NCBI RefSeq assembly: GCF_028369105.1
Contig: NZ_JAQNDO010000001.1
Location: 6,728,501 to 6,792,500 of the forward strand
Direction of reading: 5' to 3'
DNA: 64,000 nt
Source of the DNA: Polyangium mundeleinium
Lineage (GTDB): Bacteria; Myxococcota_A; Polyangia; Polyangiales; Polyangiaceae
Shown in pieces: positions 14,092 to 22,902 of the stretch. Made by a program: the position numbers and the translations under genes. Every line of letters starts with the position of its first letter. The stretch's first letter is position 1. The notes beneath the pieces are model-generated. The model had not been told where the DNA came from, searched no databases, and saw only the letters and a list, made by a program, of their open reading frames with translations.

Positions 14092-14733
14092 CCCCGGGGC
14101 GCGGTGATCACGGGGAACCGAATCGTGGTGGGGTATCGGGGCTGCGATGCGGCAGGCACGCCCGATCTCCTTGCCGTCGTGCGCGACCTGAACCTCTCCG
14201 TGCTCACGTCGTTCGCCGTCACGAGTGATGCCATCGAGGAGAGCTCGCCGTCGCTCGCCGCGGGGAGCGACGGCGAAGTCCTGTTCGCGTATTCGCACCA
14301 CGATCCCAGCTTGCCGTGGGGCGGCGGTGGAGAGCGCGTCTTCGCACGCGTCGTCGATCTCGATGAGGGCAATGGCGGTGCCGGGGGTGCCGGGGACGCG
14401 GGCGGCAATGGTGGTGCGGGTGGCAATGGCGGCGCCGGTGGCAATGGCGGTCATGGCGGAACCGGCGGAATCGGGGGCGCGGGGGGTGCCGGCGCTGCCA
14501 GTGGATCCGGCGGTCCCACCGGATCGGGCGGGCAGGGTGGGGGAGCGCCCCCCGACGACGGAGGCTGCACGTACAGCGCGCAGGGCGCTCCGCGAAGCCC
14601 GGATGCGCCTCTCGTCATGGCCGCGGCCGCCATGCTCCTCGCGCTCCGCCGAGACAGGAGCGTGAAGCCCAGGCGCGCCGCGAGGACGGCCTCTCACGCG
14701 CCTACAAGAGCACGGCGCATTCAATCCCGCTGA
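14092..14733 (+). pseudogene. 3' fragment of a Gly-rich surface protein with MYXO-CTERM-like tail
   Basis: From about 14100 the plus strand encodes GNRIVVGYRGCDAAGTPD and AAGSDGEVLFAYSHHDP, like the last blade of the repeat lipoprotein encoded at 39516-42953. A Gly/Asn linker (GGNGGAGGNGG type, about 14370-14560) follows. The tail has Cys, a hydrophobic stretch (APLVMAAAAMLLAL) and RRDRS, a plausible though weak sorting tail. There is no signal peptide, and the only nearby ATG (14062) lies in what was the opposite-strand hydrolase gene. The 5' part is therefore missing. The frame ends at 14733 and overlaps the end of the convergent lipoprotein gene by about 30 bp. Confidence 0.55.
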
Positions 14734-15310
14734 CCGAAAGCCCCCAGTCGTCGCCGATGTTCCAGCGGCGCAGCTCGGCGTCGATGATGCGGAGCGCCTC
14801 GTCGGCGTGGCGGAAGTCCTGGATGCTGCTCGACAGGTTCCACTGGTCGAGCGGCCCGCTCCCGTCGGCGCAGGCCCCGAGCCCCAGGCCATTGGCGTTC
14901 CTCTCCCCGAGCGCCTTCGTCATCGCCCCGAGCACCGAGAGGCCGATCGCCATGTAGTGCACCTTCGGGCACGCGACGGGGTCGGCGTCGGGGGTGTCGC
15001 ATTCATTTGGATCGCGCTTGCTGTAATCGATCCGCCGCGTCCCGTGGCCGTGCACGCGGATGTAATACTGCGGGGCGTCCGGATACTGGCCTCTGCAGGT
15101 CTTCGGCGGCTCGAACGAGACCCCTTCGGCGCTCGGGACGAGCGTGATCTGCGAGGGCTGCCCCTTCACGATGGCGTCCGGGCAGTCCTCTGCGGCCAAG
15201 GCCCGCGGGGGAGGTCCGCAGCCGACGAAAGCGGCGCAAGCCATGAGGACGAGGATGTGAAGCCGCGTGGTCACGAGCGCCTCGCGCCCGCGGGCTCGTT
15301 GTCTGCGCAT
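14702..15310 (-). CDS. Hypothetical lipoprotein
   Basis: A 202-aa protein if started at ATG 15310 (GGAGAA about 10 bases upstream). GTG 15274 would give a more compact signal peptide (TTRLHILVLMACAAFVGC) and is a serious alternative. The lipobox AFVGC predicts lipidation. The mature part carries several cysteines (ECDTPDADPVACPK, LGACADGSG) and ends in a segment rich in Trp and acidic residues (WNIGDDWGLSVSGIEC). No family is recognised. It converges with the truncated surface-protein fragment and shares about 30 bp with it. Confidence 0.7.
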   Translation of the reverse strand: MRRQRARGREALVTTRLHILVLMACAAFVGCGPPPRALAAEDCPDAIVKGQPSQITLVPSAEGVSFEPPKTCRGQYPDAPQYYIRVHGHGTRRIDYSKRDPNECDTPDADPVACPKVHYMAIGLSVLGAMTKALGERNANGLGLGACADGSGPLDQWNLSSSIQDFRHADEALRIIDAELRRWNIGDDWGLSVSGIECAVLL

Positions 15311-15522
15311 GCCATGGCTTCTCCGGTCGACGTTTTTGATGGAACCGTGCACGCGCCTCCCACAGCAGCGATCGTGCCACCCCGAAGCTCCCCGAGGCAC
15401 CGCCCCCGCCGACCCATCGCTGTCGACGGGGCGTTCACTTCCCGCTTCCGTTGTGGACTCTCCGTCGACAGCACGCCTTGGGGCCTCCCCAAACCCCCCT
15501 CGGCCCGCCCGTGCTTCGCTTT

Positions 15523-15733
15523 GGGGCCTCCCCATGCTCGCTCCCGAGCGCCCGGACCTCACCTGGGGCCTCCCCATGCTCGCTCCCGAGCGCCCGGACC
15601 TCACCTGGGGCCTCCCCATGCTCGCTCCCGACCGCCCGGACCTCACCTGGGGCCTCCCCATGCTCGCTCCCGAGCGCCCGGACCTCACCTGGGGCCTCCC
15701 CATGCTCGCTCCCGATCGACCGGACCTCCCTTT
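15523..15733. repeat. 42-bp minisatellite, five units
   Basis: Five head-to-tail 42-bp units start at 15523, 15565, 15607, 15649 and 15691; the core is ggggcctccccatgctcgct followed by cccgagcgcccggacctcacct. A sixth partial unit begins at 15734, followed by two copies of a short attttggagca-type motif. The period is a multiple of three, so several frames stay open and inflate apparent coding length. The stretch 15311-15881 between the lipoprotein and TPR genes holds this array and otherwise nothing I can identify. Confidence 0.9.
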
Positions 15734-15881
15734 GGGGCCTCCCCGCTCCATTTTGGAGCACCCGGCGCTCCGTTTTGGAGCACTTCGCCGGGTCTTCCCC
15801 GGGCGGACGGCACGCCACATGATGGTAGAAGCTGTGCTCCTCGTGCGAGAACACATCCCCGATTCCCAGGGACACGACGTG

Positions 15882-16781
15882 ATGGGCATCTTCGACTGGT
15901 TCAAGGGCAAAAAAACAGGGCAGGTCGCCGCGGAAGGGGCTTCGGCGGGCTCGCCTTCAGCCTTCGCGCTGGACGACGCCGCGCTGGTCAAGCAGGTGGA
16001 GCCGCTCCTGGCGCAGCGGAGGTTCGCCGAGATCGAGGCGCTCCTGCGCCGCGCGCTGGCCCTCGAGGGGCGCCCGCTCGAGCCGCGCCATGCCTCCTAT
16101 CCGGTCTCGCTGAACCTCCTCGCGGCGGTCATGACGAGCCAGAACAGATCCGGAGAGGCAGAAGCCTTGCTGCGGGAGGCGCTGGCGCTCCACGAAAACG
16201 TCCTCGGGCCCGACCATCCGCAGACCGAGGCGTCGTTGGGTGTCCTCGTCAACGTCCTCGGAAAACACCACAAGGACGCGGAGGCCGAGGCGATCCTGTC
16301 GCGAGCCTTCTCGAAGAAGGACGATGTGCGGGACGGCGGAAGGCCCTCCTACCGGTCGCTGCTCGGCTTGTTCGGCGGGGTCCTGGGCGCGAGCGGCAAA
16401 GTCGACGAGGCCGTGGCGATCCACCGGAGGGCGCTCGTCCTGGAGGAGCGCGCGGTGGGCCCAAACCATCCCGCGTTCTGGTCGGCGGCGGGCGGGCTCG
16501 CGAGTGTATTGCAGAAGCAGGGGAATCCAGGCGAAGCCGCGGCGCTCCTGCGCCGGGTGGCGGCCCTGAAAGAGGCGACGCTGGGCGAAGGCCACCCCGA
16601 CCATTTGAAGTCCTTGTTCCTGCTCGAATACATGCTGGCCGTGCAGGAGAAACACGAGGAGGCGGAGGCGTGCGCGCGGAGGCTGCTCGACCTTCAGGAA
16701 AAGACGCTCGGGGAGCGTCATCCCGACACCCTGGGCACGAGAAACCGCCTGTCGCATCACGCGCTGAACGGCAGGAAGTAG
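15882..16781 (+). CDS. Tetratricopeptide repeat protein
   Basis: A 299-aa protein beginning MGIFDWFKGKKTG at ATG 15882. The frame extends upstream through the minisatellite, but that sequence is repeat-derived and not domain-like. From about residue 35 there are six or so TPR units of the 42-residue kinesin-light-chain/NB-ARC-associated type, with recurring ALALHENVLGPDHPQT, RALVLEERAVGPNHPAF and LLDLQEKTLGERHPDTL. It is a likely soluble scaffold for protein-protein contacts; partners are unknown. It precedes the T6SS module by 190 bp, but nothing in its sequence links the two. Confidence 0.85.
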   Translation: MGIFDWFKGKKTGQVAAEGASAGSPSAFALDDAALVKQVEPLLAQRRFAEIEALLRRALALEGRPLEPRHASYPVSLNLLAAVMTSQNRSGEAEALLREALALHENVLGPDHPQTEASLGVLVNVLGKHHKDAEAEAILSRAFSKKDDVRDGGRPSYRSLLGLFGGVLGASGKVDEAVAIHRRALVLEERAVGPNHPAFWSAAGGLASVLQKQGNPGEAAALLRRVAALKEATLGEGHPDHLKSLFLLEYMLAVQEKHEEAEACARRLLDLQEKTLGERHPDTLGTRNRLSHHALNGRK

Positions 16782-16864
16782 TCAGATTCTCCCCTGACGC
16801 GCCGCACAAGTTGCCCCGCTGACCCCGCCCCGGTTCCCCTCCAGGCAGCACATGGCCGCGAAAT

Positions 16865-16879
16865 TGGCAGGCTCCTCGC
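16865..16879 (+). promoter_or_regulatory. Candidate sigma-54 -24/-12 element upstream of the VgrG module
   Basis: TGGCAGGCTCCTCGC matches the sigma-54 consensus TGGCACG-N4-TTGC at 9 of the 11 fixed positions, with the invariant GG and GC correctly spaced ten bases apart. It lies about 95 bp before the first vgrG start. VgrG satellites are sigma-54 dependent in some bacteria. A single match in GC-rich DNA is weak evidence. Confidence 0.3.
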
Positions 16880-16973
16880 CGCGCGGGCTCGCTTTGCCAG
16901 ACACAAATGCGCACGATCCTGCTTTACAGGCAAATCTGAGGCTTGGTAATGTCGCCGCCGAGGTGTCGCGCGC

Positions 16974-19058
16974 ATGGCTATCTTGGAGCTGTCATTTGCT
17001 TGCGGGGAAAGCTCCCTCTCGGTCCGGCGCTTCTCGGTCCACGAGTCCGTCTCCGGCCTGTTCACGGTCTCCGTCTGGGCGCGCTCCGAGAGCCCGAGCA
17101 TCGATCTCGAAGCGATCATCGGGCAACCCGCCTCCCTGCGGGTGGTGAGCGGGTATCGCTTCGCGCGGCTCGGCGGGGCGCGGCTCTGGAGCGGCATCGT
17201 GAGCTCGATCGAGCAGGTGCAGGCCGTGCAGCCCGCCTCGGGGACCCACGAGCTTTCGACGTACTCGCTGCGCATCGTCCCGTCCCTCTGGACGCTCACG
17301 CAGCGCCGCAACTACCGCATCTTCCAGCACCTCTCGATCCCCGACATCGTCGACGAGCTGCTCTCCGACTGGGGCCTCGACAGCATCTGGCAGATCGATC
17401 GGGGCAAGTACCCGAAGCTCGAGTACCGCGTCCAGTATGGCGAGAGTGATTTCGCGTTCTTCAGCCGCATGCTGGAGGAGGCCGGAATCGCCTACACCTT
17501 CCCGGACGACGACGCGAAGGGCTCGAACCTCACGCTCTCGGACAAGCTCGAATCGAATGCCCCACGCCCGGGCGGCGCGCTGCCCTACGTGGACAACCCG
17601 AACCAGGAGGCGGAGAAGGAGTTCGTCTCTGCCATCCGGCTGTCCTACGGGGTGCGTCCCGGCGCCCACACGATCCGCGACCACGACTTCCGGAACCCTT
17701 CGTTCGAGCTCTTCGGCGAGGCGCCCAAAGCCTCGGGGCAAGAGGCGAAATACGAGCAGTACCATTACGAACCCGGCGGCTTCCTGGTCGAGGGCGGCAA
17801 GGGCGGCGACACGCCCGTCGCGGACGACAAGGGCGTCGCGCGGCACGAGCAGGGGTTCGGCAAGGGCCGGGCAGGGCGGATGCTCGGCGGGGCGCGGGTC
17901 GACAGGCGCGTGGTCTCGTTCGACACGAACACGATCGATCTCTGGCCCGGCCAGATCATCTCGATCGACCGGCACCCGCACGCGGATCTCTCGGAGTCGA
18001 CGAAGCTCCTCGTGACGGAGTTCTCCGTGGAGGGCACGCCCGAGGGCGAGTGGAGCATGTCGGGGCAAGCCGTCTTCACGGCGTCGCCCTACCGGCCGCC
18101 GCAACGGAGCACGAAGCCGCGGGTCGAGGGCGTGCAGAGCGCGCGCGTCGTCGGGCCGAAGGGGCAGGAGATCCACACCGACGAGTTTGGTCGGGTCCGC
18201 GTGCAGTTCCCCTGGGATCGGGAGGGTCGCTACGACGACAACAGCTCCTGCTGGATCCGGGTGAGCCAGGGCTGGGCAGGCACCGGGTACGGCATGATCG
18301 TGCTGCCGCGTATCGGGCAGGAGGTGATGGTCGGGTTCCTGGAGGGCGATCCGGACCAGCCGATCATCGTGGGCCGCGTGTACAACGCGAAGCAAGCGGT
18401 GCCGTACAAGCTGCCGGATCACAAGACGCGCAGCACGTGGAAGAGCGACACGTCGACCGGCTCGGAAGGCTTCAACGAGATCATGTTCGAGGATTCGAAG
18501 GGCGCCGAGCTCGTCTACGAGCAGGCGCAGAAGAATCGTCGGAGGCTCGTCAAGAACGACGAGACGATCACGATCGGCCAGGATCGGCAGAAGCTCGTGA
18601 AGAACGACGAGCAGGACAAGACGATCGGCTTCCTCAAGGTCTTCGTCGGTCGCGATCAGGACATCGTCATCAAGCAGAACAAGCGCGAGCGCGTCGAGGG
18701 CGACTCGCACCTGCGCATCTACGGCAAGCGCAACCAGCGCATCGAGGGCAAACAATCCCTGACGGTGAAGGGCGACCGGCACGAGCTCGTCGGCAAGAGC
18801 TACGCGATCGGCGTGAGCGACGAGATCCACGTGCAAGCCGGCACGGGCGTCGTGATCGAGGCAGGCCAGGACCTGACGATCAAGGGCCCGGGCGGGTTTG
18901 TCCGCATCGATCAAAGCGGCGTGACGATCCGCGGGAAGGTCGTGCGGATCAACAGCGGCGGCTCGCCGGGGAGCGGGAAGGGGAGCAGCCCGGACGAGCC
19001 GGATGCGGCGGTCGAGGCCGAGGTGGACGACGTCAGCGTGACGCTGATCGGTCAATAG
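16974..19058 (+). CDS. vgrG: Type VI secretion tip protein VgrG (first copy)
   Basis: A 694-aa spike protein of the T6SS puncturing device. Residues 1-390 are the gp27/base-like part (FRIFQHLSIPDIVDEL, YRVQYGESDFAFFSRMLEEA). Then comes the gp5 OB-fold (ARVVGPKGQEIHTDEFGRVR, FPWDREGRYDDNSSCWIRVS, GMIVLPRIGQEVMVGFLEGD). A beta-prism needle of Lys/Glu/Asp-rich repeats (KNDETITIGQDRQKLVKNDE) follows. It ends in a short acidic tail without an added effector domain. It is the first gene of a plus-strand set with PAAR, a second VgrG and three cargo-type genes, 13 bp before PAAR. No tube, sheath or baseplate genes lie in the window, so this is a satellite (orphan) module. Confidence 0.97.
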   Translation: MAILELSFACGESSLSVRRFSVHESVSGLFTVSVWARSESPSIDLEAIIGQPASLRVVSGYRFARLGGARLWSGIVSSIEQVQAVQPASGTHELSTYSLRIVPSLWTLTQRRNYRIFQHLSIPDIVDELLSDWGLDSIWQIDRGKYPKLEYRVQYGESDFAFFSRMLEEAGIAYTFPDDDAKGSNLTLSDKLESNAPRPGGALPYVDNPNQEAEKEFVSAIRLSYGVRPGAHTIRDHDFRNPSFELFGEAPKASGQEAKYEQYHYEPGGFLVEGGKGGDTPVADDKGVARHEQGFGKGRAGRMLGGARVDRRVVSFDTNTIDLWPGQIISIDRHPHADLSESTKLLVTEFSVEGTPEGEWSMSGQAVFTASPYRPPQRSTKPRVEGVQSARVVGPKGQEIHTDEFGRVRVQFPWDREGRYDDNSSCWIRVSQGWAGTGYGMIVLPRIGQEVMVGFLEGDPDQPIIVGRVYNAKQAVPYKLPDHKTRSTWKSDTSTGSEGFNEIMFEDSKGAELVYEQAQKNRRRLVKNDETITIGQDRQKLVKNDEQDKTIGFLKVFVGRDQDIVIKQNKRERVEGDSHLRIYGKRNQRIEGKQSLTVKGDRHELVGKSYAIGVSDEIHVQAGTGVVIEAGQDLTIKGPGGFVRIDQSGVTIRGKVVRINSGGSPGSGKGSSPDEPDAAVEAEVDDVSVTLIGQ

Positions 19059-19071
19059 GAGGAGATGGACC

Positions 19072-19443
19072 ATGCCTCCGGCGGCGAGAATCAGCGACAA
19101 ACATGCTTGCCCCATCCCGGGGCACGCCGTGAACGCCATCGTGACCGGCGAGGAGACGGTGATCGTCGGGTACATGCCGCAGTCGCGCGTGGGCGACCTC
19201 GAAGCGTGCGGCGCGGCCATCGCGGCAGGCGAGCCGACGGTGATCATCGGCAACCAGGACGCGGCGCGGAAGGGAGATCCGACGACCCACGGGGGCAAGA
19301 TCATCTCGGGCTGCCCGTCGGTGATCATCGGATCGAGCGCGCAGGCCGAGACGCTCCTGACGGACCGGCCCTTCTGCGAGGAGTGCGAGGAGAAGGCGCG
19401 CGCGAAAGAGGAACGGCGGCAGCGCGAGAGGGAGACGCCGTGA
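19072..19443 (+). CDS. PAAR-domain protein (T6SS spike tip)
   Basis: A 123-aa protein with a strong ribosome binding site (AGGAGGAG). It has the PAAR-like fold signature: MPPAARISDKHACPIPGHA, GSCP-type turns and GDPTTHGGKIISGCPSVIIG. PAAR proteins sharpen the VgrG trimer and often carry effectors. Here the C-terminus adds a short CEECEEK motif and a charged helix (ARAKEERRQRERE) rather than a toxin domain, possibly a docking tail. It lies between two vgrG genes, so either may receive it. Confidence 0.93.
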   Translation: MPPAARISDKHACPIPGHAVNAIVTGEETVIVGYMPQSRVGDLEACGAAIAAGEPTVIIGNQDAARKGDPTTHGGKIISGCPSVIIGSSAQAETLLTDRPFCEECEEKARAKEERRQRERETP

Positions 19444-19473
19444 GGGCGCGCGAGCACATGAGGAGCGAAGGCC

Positions 19474-21717
19474 ATGGCCACTCTTGAGCTGTCGCTCGCC
19501 TCGGGCGAGCTCTCCGTGCGGCGCTTCGTCGTGAAGGAGGCCGTCTCGACGCTTTTTTCGGTCTCGATCTGGGGCCGAACGGCGGACCCGAGCCTCGACC
19601 TCGGCGCGATCTTGGACAAGCCCGCGACGTTCCGGTCCGCGCCGGGTTACCTCCACGTCTCGGGCCTCGGCGAGCGCACGTGGAAGGGGATCGTCGCCTT
19701 CGCGGAGCAGGTCCACGCGCTCCAGCCGCAGGTGGGGCAGCGGGGGTTGTCCACCTATCACGTGGAGATCGTCCCCGACCTCTTCCGGCTCCGCCACCGC
19801 CGGAACAACCGCATCTTCCAGCAGCTCTCCATCCCCGACATCATCGACGAGCTCCTCGGCGAATGGGGGATCGAGAAGGCCTGGAAGATCGAGCGGGCGA
19901 AGTACCCCAAGCTCGAATACAAGGTCCAGTACGGGGAGAGCGATTACGCGTTCTTCAGCCGGCTCCTCGAGGAGGCGGGCATCGCGTTCACGTTCCCCGA
20001 CGATCAGGGCGGCACGCTCACGCTCGCCGATCAGCTCCAGGCGAACGCCGCTCGTCCCGGCGAGAGCCTTCGGTACGTCGATCATCCGGCGCAGGCCGCG
20101 GAGCAGGAGTACGTGACGGCCGTGCGCCTCTCGCACGACGTTCGTCCGGGCGGCTACACGATCCGCGACTACGAGTTCCGGAACCCCGACTTCGAGCTCT
20201 ATGGCCGCGCGCCCGCGGCGAGCGGATCGGAGCAATACCATTTCGATCAGGGCGCGTTCCTCGTCGAGACGGGCAAGGGCAGCGGGACGCCGGTGGCCGA
20301 CGACAAGGGGATCGCGCGGCACGACGAGAAATACGGCAGCGAGCTCGCGGAGAAGGCGCTCCATGGCGAACGCGTGGGGGTGCGGGCGATCTCGTTCGAG
20401 GCCAACACGTACGATCTCGCGCCGGGCGGCGTCTTCTCGATGTCCCGGCACCCGCACGCGGAGCTCTCGGCGGATCGGAAGCTCCTCGTGCTGGAGACGA
20501 CGTTCGAGGGGACGGCGGAGGGCGAGTGGAGCTTGCTCGGGCAGGCGGTCTTCGCCGAGGTCCCGTACCGCCCGCCGCGCCGGACGGCGAAGCCGATCGT
20601 GCACGGGCTGCAATGCGCGACCGTGGTGGGCCCGTCGGGGCAGGAGATCCACACGGACGAGTTTGGCCGGGTGCGCGTGCAATTCCCCTGGGATCGCGAG
20701 GGGAAGAAGGACGAGGGCAGCTCCTGCTGGCTCCGGGTGAACCAGGGCTGGGGCGGCATGGGGTACGGGATGATCGTGCTGCCGCGCATCGGGCAGGAGG
20801 TGCTCGTGGGGTTCGCCGAGGGCGATCCCGATCTGCCTTTCGTGATGGGGCGCGTCTACAACGCCGTGCAGCAGGTGCCGTACAGGCTGCCGGAGCACAA
20901 GACGCGCAGCACGTGGAAGAGCGACTCCTCGCAGGGATCGAAGGGCTTCAACGAGATCATGTTCGAGGATCTCGCGAAGAAGGAGCTCGTCTGGCAGCAG
21001 GCGGAGAAGAACCGCACGCGGCTCGTCAAGGAGAACGAATACGCGACGGTGGGCCACGACCGGCAGAAGCTCGTGAAGCGCGACGAGCGGGAGCACACGG
21101 ACGGGTCGCGAAAGCGGTGGGTGGGCAAGGACGCGGACGCGATCACGAAGCAAAAGATGCGCGAGCGGATCGACGTCGACGTGAGCCTCGAAGTGAAGGG
21201 CAACCGGAGCGAGCGGATCGACGGAAAACAATCGCTGACGGTCGCGGATCACCGGCAGGAGAAGGTGGAAGGAAGCTACGCGCTCCGGGCGAACGACGAG
21301 GCGCACGTGATCGCAGGCGAAGCGTACGTCGGCGAGGGGGGGCAATCCTTCACGCTGCGCGGCCCCGGGGGCTTCCTCAAATTCGACGGGAGCGGGGTGA
21401 CGATCGAGGGGACGGTGGTGGCGATCAACAACGGCGGATCCCCCGGTCAGGGCAAAGGAACCAAGCCGGAGAAGCCCGAGGATCCCGAGCTCGATCATTA
21501 CACGGAGTGCTTCCGGGCGATCGACGAGCGGTCGGAGGAGCCGGTCCCGGATCTGCCTTATCGGATCGAGCTCGAGGACGGCACCGTCTACACGGGTCGT
21601 ACGGACGACGAGGGGTATACGATCCGCGTCGGGACGTTGAAGGAGCAGCAGGTGAAGGTCACATGGGGAGGCGATCTCCCCTCGGGCCCGGATGCTCCGA
21701 TGGATGAGGGGTGCTGA
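19474..21717 (+). CDS. vgrG: Type VI secretion tip protein VgrG with transthyretin-like C-terminal extension
   Basis: A 747-aa second VgrG, strongly similar in layout to the first (YKVQYGESDYAFFSRLLEEA, GMIVLPRIGQEVLVGFAEGD, KTRSTWKSDSSQGSKGFNEI). After the beta-prism it adds about 75 residues (YTECFRAIDERSEEPVPDLP, then YRIELEDGTVYTGRTDDEGY, then IRVGTLKEQQVKVTWGG). That extension has the pattern of the transthyretin-like domain used by some VgrGs to bind a cognate effector. The next gene starts 1 bp after its stop, which suggests that the following protein is the cargo. Confidence 0.97.
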   Translation: MATLELSLASGELSVRRFVVKEAVSTLFSVSIWGRTADPSLDLGAILDKPATFRSAPGYLHVSGLGERTWKGIVAFAEQVHALQPQVGQRGLSTYHVEIVPDLFRLRHRRNNRIFQQLSIPDIIDELLGEWGIEKAWKIERAKYPKLEYKVQYGESDYAFFSRLLEEAGIAFTFPDDQGGTLTLADQLQANAARPGESLRYVDHPAQAAEQEYVTAVRLSHDVRPGGYTIRDYEFRNPDFELYGRAPAASGSEQYHFDQGAFLVETGKGSGTPVADDKGIARHDEKYGSELAEKALHGERVGVRAISFEANTYDLAPGGVFSMSRHPHAELSADRKLLVLETTFEGTAEGEWSLLGQAVFAEVPYRPPRRTAKPIVHGLQCATVVGPSGQEIHTDEFGRVRVQFPWDREGKKDEGSSCWLRVNQGWGGMGYGMIVLPRIGQEVLVGFAEGDPDLPFVMGRVYNAVQQVPYRLPEHKTRSTWKSDSSQGSKGFNEIMFEDLAKKELVWQQAEKNRTRLVKENEYATVGHDRQKLVKRDEREHTDGSRKRWVGKDADAITKQKMRERIDVDVSLEVKGNRSERIDGKQSLTVADHRQEKVEGSYALRANDEAHVIAGEAYVGEGGQSFTLRGPGGFLKFDGSGVTIEGTVVAINNGGSPGQGKGTKPEKPEDPELDHYTECFRAIDERSEEPVPDLPYRIELEDGTVYTGRTDDEGYTIRVGTLKEQQVKVTWGGDLPSGPDAPMDEGC

Positions 21718-21718
21718 C

Positions 21719-22864
21719 ATGGCGACAGGAGACCCCAAGGTATCGACCACGCGGCAGAACAACCCGGCCGCGACCGAGGATCGGGTCGCCGCGCGGCGGA
21801 CCGTGACCTACATCTTCAACACCTCGGCCACATCGAGCACGCTCAGCATTCCCTACGCGGTCGCCGTCGACGACGAGGTGCAGGCCGCATACCGGAATTC
21901 GGTCGCGCGTGTCAGCGGCGGGGACGGCGCGATCAACGTCACCGTCAATTCCGGCCAGAAGGTGAGCCTGTTCCTGAACAGCGACGCCGCTCCCGGGCGG
22001 CGCAAGAACGCCGTGTACGCGGTGACGCCCAAGGATCGGAACGTCCGGGTGACGGTCCGGGAGAAAAAGGGCAAACACAACGACCCCGACACGCCGGTGC
22101 TGGTGGCCACCGAGAGAAACCTCGAGAAATACAATGCCCCGCTGACGGGCGACATCTGGATGAAGGTGACGCACAAGTTCACCGCCGCGGATGTCGACGC
22201 CGCAGTCCCGGCCGGGACACGCGCGGAGATCATCGCAGCCCTGCGGACCCTGTACGGGGGCCTCACGGGCAATACGTTGACGATGACGATCCCGGCGTCG
22301 GGCACCCAGGCCGCGTTCACGACCACGCTCACGTTCGCGGACGCCGAAAACCCGAGGGACAACATCACGAGCTTCAGCCTCACCACGGACGGCCTGCCGC
22401 GCGTTCATCCCGCGGGGTTCGCGGCGATCCTGAAGGCGGCCGTGGATTCGAGCGTGACGGCCATCTCGATGAGTTCGAACTGGCGTCCCTGTCTCGGCTC
22501 GATCGCGCATCGCGCCGGGCTCGGCGTGGACGTGAACAACGTGGGCGGCACGCGGATGTTCCGAACCGCGGGCGCCAATGCCACGGAGGTGCGGCTCCTG
22601 CAGGCCTACCAGGCGAAGCAGACCGACGCGAACAAGGCGGCGTACGAGGCGGAGCGCGACAAGAACCAACCGCTCCACGTGCAGGGCTTCCGGAGGTCGC
22701 TCCAGCAGAACCCCGGGGTCAAGCAATGCTTCGATCCGTGGGAGATGGATAGCAACACGAGGGACAACCAGGCGGCGACGCCGAACCGGCAGAACGACGG
22801 AAACTCGAAGTTGCACGGCAACCACCTGCACATCACCGCGCGGGATGGGGTCATCATCGCTTGA
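21719..22864 (+). CDS. Putative T6SS cargo with M15-like peptidase signature
   Basis: A 381-aa protein starting at ATG 21719, one base after the vgrG stop (ctgacATGG), so it is probably translationally coupled. The first 230 residues show beta-rich and mixed segments without a known domain (TYIFNTSATSSTLSIPYAVA; TFADAENPRDNITSFSLT). The C-terminal part has SSNWRPCLGS followed by AHRAGLGVDVNN and later KLHGNHLHITAR. This matches the SxxR...HxxGxGxD...HxH zinc-ligand layout of M15-type D,D-/L,D-peptidases that cut peptidoglycan peptides. There is no signal peptide, as expected for T6SS cargo. I infer a cell-wall-degrading effector; the fold assignment rests on motifs alone. Confidence 0.75.
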   Translation: MATGDPKVSTTRQNNPAATEDRVAARRTVTYIFNTSATSSTLSIPYAVAVDDEVQAAYRNSVARVSGGDGAINVTVNSGQKVSLFLNSDAAPGRRKNAVYAVTPKDRNVRVTVREKKGKHNDPDTPVLVATERNLEKYNAPLTGDIWMKVTHKFTAADVDAAVPAGTRAEIIAALRTLYGGLTGNTLTMTIPASGTQAAFTTTLTFADAENPRDNITSFSLTTDGLPRVHPAGFAAILKAAVDSSVTAISMSSNWRPCLGSIAHRAGLGVDVNNVGGTRMFRTAGANATEVRLLQAYQAKQTDANKAAYEAERDKNQPLHVQGFRRSLQQNPGVKQCFDPWEMDSNTRDNQAATPNRQNDGNSKLHGNHLHITARDGVIIA

Positions 22865-22902
22865 GGGCGTAACTTCGCGACGCGAGGAACCGAGGAGCCA
22901 TC

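Noticed and set aside
15523..15733. CRISPR array
   Set aside because: The units are contiguous with no unique spacers and no cas genes are nearby; it is a minisatellite. The same holds for 43075-43418 and 63850-64000.
16992..21762. Two antisense frames of about 880-910 codons opposite the vgrG genes
   Set aside because: The plus-strand VgrG reading is unambiguous. The antisense products show only shadow composition (Arg/Leu/His-rich) without motifs.
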